Below, one piece after another: positions 12,387 through 25,099 of a DNA stretch of 64,000 bases. The stretch is taken from the NCBI RefSeq assembly GCF_002240055.1, contig NZ_CP016753.1, positions 806,001 to 870,000 on the forward strand, read 5' to 3'. Made by a program: the position numbers and the translations under genes. Each line of letters begins with the position of its first letter. Within the stretch, counting starts at the first letter, position 1. The DNA is from Leptotrichia sp. oral taxon 498. Its GTDB lineage: Bacteria; Fusobacteriota; Fusobacteriia; Fusobacteriales; Leptotrichiaceae. The notes under the pieces were generated by a model. It was not told where the DNA came from and did no database searches. It saw only the letters and a list, made by a program, of their open reading frames with translations.

Positions 12387-13673
12387 ATGAATAAAGTGAA
12401 TAAAAATATAATGGCATTGATAGAGAATTTGCTTTTGATAAATAAAAATATATTTGCAGATTTGTTAATTGATAATTTTAGCAGTATCATATTTGAAGAA
12501 GTTTTTTTTAATAATGTAAAATCAAATAAAAGTTTTTTTGAAAAAAAGATTGAAATTATTGCAGAAATAAAAAAAGGAAATAAAAAAATTTTAAAAAAAT
12601 TGATAAATTTTAATAACGAATATGTTAAAAAGAATTATTTAAATTTGTCGGAAAAAAAGTATTTGGAAGAATTTAGGAAAATCAAAATACGAAAAATTTT
12701 TGGGCGTGGAATAAATCCTGAACAAATGATACTTTATATTCTGACTACAAATGATATGGAAGAATATTTAGATTTTTTTAAAAAAGAATATTTGAATTTG
12801 AGACAAAATTTGTGTGAAGAAAGTGGTAAAATTTTTGAAAAAGCTCCGTTTTTAAAAAAAATTTTTAAATCTAAAAATTTTCAAGAAGAATTTGAAAATT
12901 ATTTAGACATAAAATTCAAAAATATAAAAAAAAGAAATTTAGAGAAAATATCAGAAAAATACGATTTAGAATTTGATAAAAAATTAAAATGTTTTTCTAT
13001 TCCAACAGAATATATTATTTTTTTTGATAAAAAAATAAAAGAATATTTTGAAATGCTAGAAAAATTTAAAATTGGGTTTGAAATTTTTAACGCAAATTTT
13101 AGTAAAATGAGTGAGCAGGAAAAAGAAGTAGAAGAATTGATGGCTGAATTGGAAAAACTTGAAGGAGAAAATCTTTTTTTTATTTTGGAACACGATAAAC
13201 TAGAAATAGAAAATAAAAAACTAAAACAAAATTTGAAAAATCAAGGAGATAATAAACTTGAAAAACTAATTTTAAAACAGCAAAAAGAAATCGAAAAGTT
13301 AAAAAATAAAATTGAAAATATGGAGCAGGACGAAAAGATGGAAGTGACTGAAAATATAAATATAAAAGAACTTCCAGAAGAACAAACTTTAAATTTTAAA
13401 GATAAAAATATAAAAGTCGTCGGCGGAAAATGGAGTTTACAAAGTATGAAAAAAGCTCAAAAATACGCAGAAGAAACAGAATTTGATATAGAATTTATAA
13501 ATGCGACAGAAGTTTTTAGAAATTCAGATAAATTAAAAAATTCAGATATAATAATTTTTGATACATCATACAATTCTCATTCCGCTTATTATAAGTTAAA
13601 AAGTTATGGATTAAAAATATATCGTATCTCAACTTCAAATTTAGAGAAAATAAAAAAATTAAATTATACTTAA
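12387..13673 (+). CDS. DUF2325-domain protein with coiled coil
   Basis: A 428-residue protein of unknown function. Residues about 1-230 are a Lys/Asn/Phe-rich helical region, residues about 235-315 form a strongly charged coiled coil (long runs of E, K and L), and the last 90 residues look like a DUF2325 domain: a strand ending in KVVGGKWS, a helix, and a second strand with IIIFDTSYNSHSAYYK. DUF2325 proteins carry a GG loop and a later SH motif, both present here. It stands alone between the divergent NAD operon and the second rRNA operon and is very AT-rich. No function is proposed. Confidence 0.7.
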   Translation: MNKVNKNIMALIENLLLINKNIFADLLIDNFSSIIFEEVFFNNVKSNKSFFEKKIEIIAEIKKGNKKILKKLINFNNEYVKKNYLNLSEKKYLEEFRKIKIRKIFGRGINPEQMILYILTTNDMEEYLDFFKKEYLNLRQNLCEESGKIFEKAPFLKKIFKSKNFQEEFENYLDIKFKNIKKRNLEKISEKYDLEFDKKLKCFSIPTEYIIFFDKKIKEYFEMLEKFKIGFEIFNANFSKMSEQEKEVEELMAELEKLEGENLFFILEHDKLEIENKKLKQNLKNQGDNKLEKLILKQQKEIEKLKNKIENMEQDEKMEVTENINIKELPEEQTLNFKDKNIKVVGGKWSLQSMKKAQKYAEETEFDIEFINATEVFRNSDKLKNSDIIIFDTSYNSHSAYYKLKSYGLKIYRISTSNLEKIKKLNYT

Positions 13674-13780
13674 ATTATAAAACTAAAAGATGTAGTAAAA
13701 AAATTCCAAAGTAGAAAAAACCTGGAAAGAAAACGTTGAAAAAGCAAGGAACAAAAAAGTAAAAAAATTCAAAAAAAGAG

Positions 13781-13809
13781 TTGACAACGGAAATTTTTTT
13801 TGATATAAT
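13781..13809 (+). promoter_or_regulatory. rRNA operon 2 promoter
   Basis: TTGACA (13781-13786), 17-base spacer, TATAAT (13804-13809), identical to the promoter of operon 1 including the leader that follows. Identity between the two operons begins a few bases upstream of the -35 box. Confidence 0.92.
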
Positions 13810-13946
13810 ATATTCCGTCGATTGGGAAAAGGTCGGCGGAAGGACAATGGAAAGAGAAGAAGAAAAAGCAGAGTGATAGATAAGAAAATAGAAGTCAAGG
13901 CTTAGCAATAGGCCTCGTCAAGGAACAATAAGGTGAAATATAATGT

Positions 13947-15460
<1,514 letters not shown>

Positions 15461-15496
15461 AAGGAGCATGTTTTCCTGCACTTCTTCTTTTGATTT

Positions 15497-15573
<77 letters not shown>

Positions 15574-15582
15574 TTACTTTTT

Positions 15583-15658
15583 GGGGATATAGCTCAGTTG
15601 GGAGAGCGCTGCCCTTGCAAGGCAGAGGTCAGCGGTTCGAACCCGCTTATCTCCACCA
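15583..15658 (+). tRNA. tRNA-Ala (TGC)
   Basis: A 76-base tRNA with acceptor stem GGGGATA/TATCTCC, anticodon TGC at 15616-15618 and encoded CCA. It follows tRNA-Ile by 9 bases, the classical Ile-Ala pair of bacterial rRNA spacers. Confidence 0.96.
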
Positions 15659-15727
15659 ATTTTAAGGACAATGGGAAATGAATAGTAGGTAAAAGATTAC
15701 AACAAAATAGATTATTCTGTTTGATAA

Positions 15728-18630
<2,903 letters not shown>

Positions 18631-18679
18631 CTTTTGCTTGCCTGCTATTTATTTCCCATTGCCCTTTACATCCATTCTT

Positions 18680-18794
18680 GTTTGGTGACCATTGCGGCAG
18701 GGATACACCCGGTGACATCCCGAACCCGGCAGTTAAGTCTGCTTGCGCCTACGATACTTGGCATGTGCCAGGGAAAATGGGCAGTCGCCAAACT
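18680..18794 (+). rRNA. rrf: 5S ribosomal RNA (operon 2)
   Basis: Same 115-base sequence as the first 5S gene with the GTTTGG/CCAAAC closing stem. It precedes tRNA-Asn by 13 bases. Confidence 0.9.
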
Positions 18795-18807
18795 TTTCTT
18801 TTTCTGC

Positions 18808-18884
18808 GTCTCCGTAGCTCAGCTGGTTAGAGCATCTGACTGTTAATCAGAGGGCCGCTGGTTCGAGCCCAGCCGGGGACGCCA
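18808..18884 (+). tRNA. tRNA-Asn (GTT), operon 2
   Basis: Identical to the tRNA-Asn of operon 1, with encoded CCA. The identity of the two operons ends a few bases after it. Confidence 0.95.
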
Positions 18885-18893
18885 TTTTTTATT

Positions 18894-18933
18894 GAATAAA
18901 AAAATACCAACTCTTAGTTCCCTAGAATTGGTA
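18894..18933 (-). terminator. Terminator of the copper-chaperone-like gene
   Basis: Read on the minus strand, TACCAATTCT and AGAGTTGGTA (18905-18933) form a 10-bp stem with one mismatch followed by a run of seven T. In the other direction it could also stop readthrough from the rRNA operon. Confidence 0.75.
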
Positions 18934-18955
18934 AATTTTATTTTAAAATTTGTTT

Positions 18956-19183
18956 TTATTCAGCAATTTCAGTTATATTTTTGACTTTGTAATGACCAGC
19001 ATTATTTATTAAATCAGCGATTAGAATGTCATCCACTTCTTCATTTAAAGTTATTTTTGCATTTTTTTTGTCTAAATTTACTGACACTTCTTCAACTTCT
19101 GGAATTGAACACAATGTATCTTCTACTTTCTTTTGGCAGTGTTCACAATGCATTCCTTCAATTTCAATTAATTTTTTTATCAT
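18956..19183 (-). CDS. Heavy-metal-associated (CopZ-like) metallochaperone
   Basis: A 75-residue single HMA domain, predicted to bind Cu(I) and hand it to a P-type ATPase or repressor in the cytoplasm. The metal site is GMHCEHC with C13 and C16. The start chosen is the ATG at 19183, which has GGAG 9 bases upstream; an in-frame ATG 15 bases earlier has no ribosome site. Length matches CopZ (about 70). No CopA or CopY gene is nearby. It has its own promoter and terminator, so it is a one-gene unit. Confidence 0.9.
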   Translation of the reverse strand: MIKKLIEIEGMHCEHCQKKVEDTLCSIPEVEEVSVNLDKKNAKITLNEEVDDILIADLINNAGHYKVKNITEIAE

Positions 19184-19219
19184 AAAAAACATCTCCATTC
19201 ATTTTAAACTTTCACTTTT

Positions 19220-19248
19220 ATTATATAAAATTTTATTTTAAAATTCAA
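19220..19248 (-). promoter_or_regulatory. Promoter of the CopZ-like gene
   Basis: Minus-strand TTGAAT (19243-19248), 17-base spacer, TATAAT (19220-19225), about 36 bases before the chosen start codon. Confidence 0.65.
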
Positions 19249-19355
19249 GTTTTTTAAAATATTTTCTTTAAATATAAAAAAAGTAATTTTTTATTTAAAA
19301 TTATTAAAAAAATGGTATAATACTTTTAAGTTGACTTTTTAGAAAAGGAGAGATT

Positions 19356-20195
19356 ATGTATGATTTTACAGCATGTATTGTAACATACAATACTCCAAAA
19401 AATGATTTGAAGAAAATAATTAAATGTTTTCAAAAAATTAAATTAAATTTTAAATTATGGATTTCAGATAATTCTGAAAAAGATGATTTGAAAAGTTTTT
19501 TTAAGGAAATAGATGATAACCGAATAGAATATATTTTTAATAATTCAAATAAAGGTTTTGGGGCTGGGCATAATGTGGTTATTGATAAATTGATTAACAG
19601 TTCTGAAATATCTGAATTTCATTTGATTATTAATGCGGATATTTTTTTTGAGGAAAATATAGTTGAGAAAATTTTTGAGTACATGAAAAGACATAGTGAA
19701 ATTGGGCAAATTGGTCCTAAAATTAGGGATTTAGAAGGGAATTTCAGCTATACTTGCAGATTGTTTCCAAAACCTTTGAATCTTGTATTTAGAAGGTTTT
19801 TACCATTTAAAAATATTGTTTATAAAATGGATTATGATTATGAAATGAGATGGGCAAATTTTGAGAAAATAATGGAAGTTCCGATACTTTCTGGGTGTTT
19901 TATTTTTTTAAGAGTTTCGGCATTAAAGGAAATCGGTGGATTTGATGAGAGATATTTTATGTATATGGAAGATTACGATTTGTGCCGAAGAATTGGACAG
20001 AAATATAAAGTTGTTTATTATCCAGAAGTCGAGATATTTCATGAGCATGGGAAGGCTTCGTATAAATCGAGAAAAATGATGATGTTTCATGTAAAATCAG
20101 CTATTAAGTATTTTAACAAATGGGGATGGTTTTTTGATAAAGAGCGAAAAATTAAAAATGATGAAACTAGAGAAAGATATTTTAAAAAAAATTAA
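19356..20195 (+). CDS. Glycosyltransferase family 2 (rhamnosyltransferase-like)
   Basis: GT-A-fold transferase that probably adds a sugar from a nucleotide donor to a surface glycan. The 279-residue protein opens with the strand ACIVTYNTP, has SDNSEKDD after the second strand, NKGFGAGHN for donor binding, and IINADIFFE in the place of the metal-binding DxD motif. GGFDERYFMYMEDYDLCRR is the acceptor/catalytic region common in rhamnosyltransferases, with the ED pair as likely base. The TDP-rhamnose genes rfbB and rfbC follow directly, which supports a rhamnose donor, but that is inference. A hairpin terminator separates it from rfbB. A TGG-TATAAT extended -10 at 19313-19321 may drive it. Confidence 0.88.
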   Translation: MYDFTACIVTYNTPKNDLKKIIKCFQKIKLNFKLWISDNSEKDDLKSFFKEIDDNRIEYIFNNSNKGFGAGHNVVIDKLINSSEISEFHLIINADIFFEENIVEKIFEYMKRHSEIGQIGPKIRDLEGNFSYTCRLFPKPLNLVFRRFLPFKNIVYKMDYDYEMRWANFEKIMEVPILSGCFIFLRVSALKEIGGFDERYFMYMEDYDLCRRIGQKYKVVYYPEVEIFHEHGKASYKSRKMMMFHVKSAIKYFNKWGWFFDKERKIKNDETRERYFKKN

Positions 20196-20235
20196 ATAAT
20201 AAGAAGTTTTAAATTTAGAGTATTAAAACATTTCA

Positions 20236-20290
20236 AGCATAAGTATTAGATTATAAAATTTTTAATTTAATATTTATGCTATTTTTAGTA
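20236..20290 (+). terminator. Terminator after the glycosyltransferase gene
   Basis: AGCATAAGTATTA (from 20236) pairs with TAATATTTATGCT (ending 20280) with one mismatch, followed by a T-rich tail. Confidence 0.6.
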
Positions 20291-20312
20291 TTTAAAAGAG
20301 GAGATATAAATT

Positions 20313-20340
20313 TTGATCTTTGAATTCAAGGTGATATAAT
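20313..20340 (+). promoter_or_regulatory. Promoter of rfbB
   Basis: TTGATC (20313-20318) and TATAAT (20335-20340), 16-base spacer, 30 bases before the rfbB start with its AGGAGG ribosome site. Confidence 0.6.
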
Positions 20341-20370
20341 TATAAATATGAGTTATTAGGAGGAAAATAG

Positions 20371-21579
20371 ATGAAAACATATTTAGTAACAGGTGCAGCG
20401 GGATTTATTGGGGCAAATTTTTTGAAATATATTTTGAAAAAGTATGAGGGGAAAGAAGATATAAAAGTTATAGTTGTTGATGTATTGACTTATGCAGGAA
20501 ATTTGGGGACTATTAAAGAGGAAATTAAAGATGCAAGAGTGGAATTTAAAAAAGTTGATATTAGGGATAGGAAAAAAATTGAGAGAGTTTTTTCTGAAAA
20601 TGATGTTGATTTTGTGGTAAATTTTGCAGCGGAATCGCATGTTGATAGATCGATTGAAAACCCACAAATTTTCCTGGAAACTAATATTTTGGGAACTCAA
20701 AATTTGTTGGAAAATGCTAAAAAGGCTTGGACGGTTTCTAAAGATGAGAATGGGTATCCAATTTATAAAGGTGGTGTAAAATATTTGCAAGTTTCTACTG
20801 ATGAGGTTTATGGAAGTTTGTCAAAAGATTATGAAACAGCGATTGATTTAATAATTGATGACGAAAAAGTAAAAAAAGTTGTAAAAAATCGAACAAATTT
20901 GAAAACTTATGGGGATAAATTTTTTACAGAAAAAACAGCAGTCGATCCGAGAAGTCCTTATTCTGCATCAAAAACAGGAGCCGACCATATTGTAATTGCG
21001 TATGGAGAAACTTATAAAATGCCGATAAATATTACCAGATGTTCTAATAATTATGGTCCTTATCACTTTCCGGAAAAATTAATTCCTTTGATGATAAAAA
21101 ATGTGCTTGAAGGTAAAAAGTTGCCTGTTTATGGGAAAGGAGACAATGTAAGGGACTGGCTTTATGTGGAAGATCATTGTAAAGGAATTGACTTAGTTGT
21201 GAGAAATGGTAAAGTGGGAGAAATTTACAATATTGGTGGATTCAATGAAGAGCAAAATATTAACATTGTAAAATTGGTAATTGATATTTTAAAAGAAGAA
21301 ATTTCAAATAACGATGAGTATAAAAAAGTTTTGAAAACGGACTTAGAAAGCGTAAATTATAGTTTGATAACTTATGTTCAGGATAGATTAGGACATGATA
21401 TGAGATATGCAATTAATCCTTCAAAAATAGCAAAAGAGTTGGGATGGTACCCTGAAACTGATTTTGAAACAGGAATCAGAAAAACTGTCAAATGGTATTT
21501 GGAAAATCAAGATTGGGTAAATGAAGTAGCTTCAGGTGATTATCAGAAATATTATGATGAAATGTATGGAAATAAATAG
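20371..21579 (+). CDS. rfbB: dTDP-glucose 4,6-dehydratase
   Basis: Second step of dTDP-L-rhamnose synthesis: dTDP-glucose to dTDP-4-keto-6-deoxyglucose, using tightly bound NAD. The GAAGFIG nucleotide motif is at residues 8-14; the active site shows STDEVYG and SPYSASKTGADH, giving the Thr-Asp-Glu and Tyr-xxx-Lys residues. At 402 residues it is about 50 longer than E. coli RfbB because of an insert around residues 150-190 between the two active-site motifs, a form also common in clostridia. rfbC follows 33 bases later. Neither rfbA nor rfbD is in the window. Confidence 0.95.
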   Translation: MKTYLVTGAAGFIGANFLKYILKKYEGKEDIKVIVVDVLTYAGNLGTIKEEIKDARVEFKKVDIRDRKKIERVFSENDVDFVVNFAAESHVDRSIENPQIFLETNILGTQNLLENAKKAWTVSKDENGYPIYKGGVKYLQVSTDEVYGSLSKDYETAIDLIIDDEKVKKVVKNRTNLKTYGDKFFTEKTAVDPRSPYSASKTGADHIVIAYGETYKMPINITRCSNNYGPYHFPEKLIPLMIKNVLEGKKLPVYGKGDNVRDWLYVEDHCKGIDLVVRNGKVGEIYNIGGFNEEQNINIVKLVIDILKEEISNNDEYKKVLKTDLESVNYSLITYVQDRLGHDMRYAINPSKIAKELGWYPETDFETGIRKTVKWYLENQDWVNEVASGDYQKYYDEMYGNK

Positions 21580-21612
21580 AAAGTTATGAAAAAAGTTATG
21601 AAGGAGGAAATT

Positions 21613-22191
21613 ATGAATAATTTCGAAGTAGTTGAAACACCGATAAAAGGTTTAGTAATAATTCAGCCAAAGGTGTTTGGAGATGAAAGAGGATTTTTCT
21701 TGGAAACATATAATAAAAAGTCGTTTGAGAAATTGGGACTTACGATGGAATTTGTTCAGGATAATCACTCAAAATCGAAAAAAGGTGTATTGAGAGGATT
21801 GCATTTTCAGACTCAAAATACTCAGGGAAAGCTTGTGAGAGTTGCAAAAGGCAGTGTTTACGATGTTGCTGTTGATTTGAGAAAGGATAGCGAAACTTTT
21901 GGTAAGTGGTACGGAATTTTGTTGACAGAAGCTAATAAGACTATGTTTTATGTGCCAGAAGGGTTTGCGCATGGATTTTTGACATTGGAAGATGATACGG
22001 AATTTATGTATAAATGTACGGATTTGTATTCTCCAGAATATGATAGCGGAATTATGTGGAATGACGAAACTATTGGGATTGACTGGAAATTTGAGGAATT
22101 TGGGATTGATCCTAGTGAATTGACAATTTCTGATAAGGATACTAAACATCAGAATTTTGATAGAAATAAGAAATATTTTGAAAAATATTAA
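21613..22191 (+). CDS. rfbC: dTDP-4-dehydrorhamnose 3,5-epimerase, copy 1
   Basis: Third step of dTDP-L-rhamnose synthesis. The cupin protein has GDERGFFLETY, the catalytic-His region GVLRGLHFQ, YVPEGFAHGF and a C-terminal NDETIGIDW motif. I chose the ATG at 21613 because AAGGAGG lies 5 bases upstream; in-frame ATGs at 21586 and 21598 lack such a site. The product is 192 residues. A close paralogue lies at 31322; counted from the shared NNFEV start the two differ at only about nine residues, and one block of 101 bases is identical. A terminator follows at 22311. Confidence 0.95.
   Translation: MNNFEVVETPIKGLVIIQPKVFGDERGFFLETYNKKSFEKLGLTMEFVQDNHSKSKKGVLRGLHFQTQNTQGKLVRVAKGSVYDVAVDLRKDSETFGKWYGILLTEANKTMFYVPEGFAHGFLTLEDDTEFMYKCTDLYSPEYDSGIMWNDETIGIDWKFEEFGIDPSELTISDKDTKHQNFDRNKKYFEKY
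21676..21776 (+). repeat. 101-base block shared by the two rfbC genes (first copy)
   Basis: Identical to 31418-31518. It is the longest perfect block I saw in the two rfbC copies, which are direct repeats about 9.7 kb apart flanking the MoxR/VWA cluster and the first TnpB element. Confidence 0.85.
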
Positions 22192-22310
22192 TGTTGCAAG
22201 AGTGTCTAGAATTTTGTATGAACTAATAGAAAATCTAGTAAATTAAGTACTTCGCTATTTTATTTACACAAAAATTTTTACACCCTTAATATTCGTATAG
22301 AAGTTCTCAT

Positions 22311-22338
22311 TTTAATAATAAAGTGGGAACTTTTTTTG
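22311..22338 (+). terminator. Terminator after rfbC copy 1
   Basis: AAGTTCTCAT and the partly complementary GTGGGAACTT form a stem followed by seven T. The rest of the 22192-22491 gap holds only a possible -10 TATAAT (22376-22381) without a convincing -35 box. Confidence 0.65.
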
Positions 22339-22491
22339 TGCAAAAATATTTTCATATTTTTATAGTGAATTGTGTTATAATAAATTAAAATTATTTTACT
22401 TAAATTTTCAATATTTGTTTTAGTGTTATTTGTTTATATAAATTTAGAAAAATTGAGTGAATTTTGGATAAAAAAGAAGGAGGTTTGTATT

Positions 22492-23931
22492 GTGAAGAAA
22501 TTAGAGGAGAGTAGAATTCTTGCTATGGCTCCGAATGCTTCGGCGATTTCAAATGCAAAAAAATTGTGCAATAAAGGGGCATTTTTGAAATTATGGCGTT
22601 CGGTTGACGATACTTTGTATATGGGCGAGTGTAAGGGAAGTGGGAAATCGAATTATACGGTTTCAGTGGATTTTATTGATGAAGAAAATCCTGTTACACG
22701 ATGTACTTGTCCAAGTAGACAATTTCCTTGTAAGCATGGATTAGCTTTGTTATTTGAGATATTGAGAGGAGAAAAATTTGAGGAGTGTGAAATACCAGAA
22801 GATATTTTGGCAAAGAGAGAAAAAAAGGGAAAATTAAAGGCTAAAAAGGCGAATGAGGAAAAGGAAGTTAAGAAAAAAACTTCTTCAAAAGCATCTAAAT
22901 CAGCTAGAACAAAGAAAATTAAAAAGCAACTTGAAGGGCTAGATTTGATAAAGAAAATAAGTTCGCAATTATTGAAAGTTGGACTTTCTGCAATGGGGAG
23001 TGTTTCGATTACAGAGTATCGAGATATTGTAAAACAATTGGGAGATTATTATTTGCCAGGACCACAAGTTTTGTTTCAAAGATTACTTTTGGAAATTCAG
23101 GCGTATAAAGAGGATCAGGATAAGGGACATTATCAGACGGCTTTAGAATGTTTGAAAAAGTTAAGGGCGATTGAGAAAAAAGGTAGAGAGTTTTTGAATG
23201 AGCAACTTGAAAAGAATGATCCAGAATTGACGGATAATACGTTGTATGAGGATTTAGGAGGCGTGTGGAAGTTAACTCAGTTGAATGATTTGGGGTTAAA
23301 AAAGGAAAATGCGAGATTGGTGCAGCTTTCATTTGAAGTGAATTATGATGAGGCTAGTAAGATTTTTACAGATTGTGGATACTGGATTGATTTAGAGAGT
23401 GGGGAAGTGTCATATACTGCCAATTATAGACCTCGTTCGGCGATGAAATATATTAAGCAGGAAAATTCTAATTTTTCATTATTGACGGTGCCTACATTAA
23501 CTTTTTATCCAGGTGGAGTTAATAAGAGAATAAGATGGGATGCCGCTAGTTTTGATAAAATTGAAAGTTCTTGTTACAAAGAGATAAAAAAACATGCTCA
23601 AAGTATAGATCAAGCTATAAAAATTGCTAAAAATGAATTAAAAAATATTTTGACAAATAATGAAGTGGCTTTATTACTAGAATTTGAAAAAATTATGTTT
23701 GTTGAAGAAGAAGGTAAGAAAAAATATATTTTAATTGATAAAAATCAAAAGATGATAGAGCTTAGAGATAAAAAAAGCAAGGAATTTTCAGAAAATTTCT
23801 ATGAACTTTTGCCAAATGAATGTTTGGAAAATCAAGTGATGTTTGTAAAATTATTTTATGAAGGTAGAAATATTTATGCCCAAGCACAAAGTATCATAAC
23901 TGATGATAAAATTATTCGTTTTGGATTTTAG
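22492..23931 (+). CDS. SWIM zinc-finger protein (YehQ-like)
   Basis: First gene of a five-gene cluster. The 479-residue protein has a SWIM zinc-binding motif near residue 80, CTCPSRQFPCKHG, of the CxCx(n)CxH type, followed by a long KE/KK-rich linker (about residues 110-155) and a C-terminal alpha/beta region. SWIM domains bind nucleic acid or protein. The start is taken as the GTG at 22492, with AAGGAGG 8 bases upstream; the longer frame starting at 22423 has no ribosome site. The neighbours (MoxR ATPase, DUF5682, VWA) match the E. coli yehL-yehM-yehP-yehQ set, in which YehQ is the SWIM member. Function unknown. Confidence 0.85.
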   Translation: MKKLEESRILAMAPNASAISNAKKLCNKGAFLKLWRSVDDTLYMGECKGSGKSNYTVSVDFIDEENPVTRCTCPSRQFPCKHGLALLFEILRGEKFEECEIPEDILAKREKKGKLKAKKANEEKEVKKKTSSKASKSARTKKIKKQLEGLDLIKKISSQLLKVGLSAMGSVSITEYRDIVKQLGDYYLPGPQVLFQRLLLEIQAYKEDQDKGHYQTALECLKKLRAIEKKGREFLNEQLEKNDPELTDNTLYEDLGGVWKLTQLNDLGLKKENARLVQLSFEVNYDEASKIFTDCGYWIDLESGEVSYTANYRPRSAMKYIKQENSNFSLLTVPTLTFYPGGVNKRIRWDAASFDKIESSCYKEIKKHAQSIDQAIKIAKNELKNILTNNEVALLLEFEKIMFVEEEGKKKYILIDKNQKMIELRDKKSKEFSENFYELLPNECLENQVMFVKLFYEGRNIYAQAQSIITDDKIIRFGF

Positions 23932-23955
23932 AATGAAGTTTAGGAGGGAGAAAAA

Positions 23956-25053
23956 ATGAATTTAGAACCGTTATATGAATTGAAGAATAGGCTTGAAAAT
24001 GTTTCGATTGTTGGGATAAATTTGGTGAAAGATGATTTTCGTTTGCAAAGAGCTGTTGATCAAATGAAGGGGTATGCTTCAGCTGCCAAAGTATTTAAAC
24101 AAATTTATGAAATGGGGCAAAAATTGATTGAAGATGATGAGGAAGATAAATGTGATTTATTATTAGATTTGTTGGCTTTGCTTGATGCGGTGCTTTGTAC
24201 CCAAGCGACAACTTATTCAGGTGATAATTTGCAAAAAATAGAAACGACTGCTGGAAAAGAAAATTTTTATCAAGAACTTCATTACAGTGAGTTGAGTGAA
24301 TTAATTGCTGCATTTAAAGGAACTGGTGGTGGTCGTTTCAGAGTTATTGATTCGACATTGCGATGGAATAATCCTGAAATAGTGAATGACTTTAGAGTGA
24401 AGAAATTTATGATAAATGGACTTAATGATAGTTATTCTGGAATTATAGATTTAATGATTCAAATGTTAAAGAAACAGGGGAAAGAGATAGTTCCGCTATT
24501 GAAAGAAGGATTTGATCCTCAAGGTAAAAAGGAAATGATTGCTCGATTGGAAATTATCGAGGATATTTGTAAAGGTGAGGAAAATGAATTTTATAAATAT
24601 TGTGTTGAAAATGGTGGAAAAGAAGTGAAAGAAGTTGCGATTGGAGCTTTGGCATATAATCAGGATAACGTTGACTATCTTTTAGATTTAATGAAAAAAG
24701 AACGTGGGAAATTGAAAAATAAAGTGTTTGAAAGTCTTGCGTATATGGATGATGAGAGAGTCAAAAAAGAGTGGGATAAATTTTTTAGAAAAAAACCGTT
24801 TGAAAATATAGAATATATGGCGGGAACAGAGCAGCAATGGGTTAAGAATTATTTGGAAAATTATGTTGAGGAATATGTTGAAGGATTGAAAAATAGGGAT
24901 TTGTCTGACAAAAATGAAAAATATAATGTTCAAAGAGAAGTTTCAATATTATGTTCGTGTACTAAAAATAAACTTACAGATAAGATGGTGAAATTATATA
25001 AAAAATTGTATCGATATAATGAATATGAGATTGAAAAAATTTTAAAAAATTAA
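23956..25053 (+). CDS. HEAT-repeat-like helical protein of the MoxR/VWA cluster
   Basis: A 365-residue all-helical protein that I cannot assign to a named family. Residues about 165-275 show HEAT-like pairs of helices (for example EEN..YCVENGGKEVKEVAIGALAY and KNKVFESLAYMDDERVKKEW), typical of a scaffold. Residues about 110-135 contain a glycine-rich TGGGRFRVIDS loop. It begins 24 bases after the SWIM gene with a GGAGGG site and is followed 46 bases later by the MoxR gene, so it is clearly part of the same operon. A scaffold or substrate-adaptor role for the ATPase is a guess from the repeats and context. Confidence 0.65.
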   Translation: MNLEPLYELKNRLENVSIVGINLVKDDFRLQRAVDQMKGYASAAKVFKQIYEMGQKLIEDDEEDKCDLLLDLLALLDAVLCTQATTYSGDNLQKIETTAGKENFYQELHYSELSELIAAFKGTGGGRFRVIDSTLRWNNPEIVNDFRVKKFMINGLNDSYSGIIDLMIQMLKKQGKEIVPLLKEGFDPQGKKEMIARLEIIEDICKGEENEFYKYCVENGGKEVKEVAIGALAYNQDNVDYLLDLMKKERGKLKNKVFESLAYMDDERVKKEWDKFFRKKPFENIEYMAGTEQQWVKNYLENYVEEYVEGLKNRDLSDKNEKYNVQREVSILCSCTKNKLTDKMVKLYKKLYRYNEYEIEKILKN

Positions 25054-25099
25054 AAATGAAAAATTCAATAGTGGAATGAGAGTGAAGGAGTTGTAAAAA

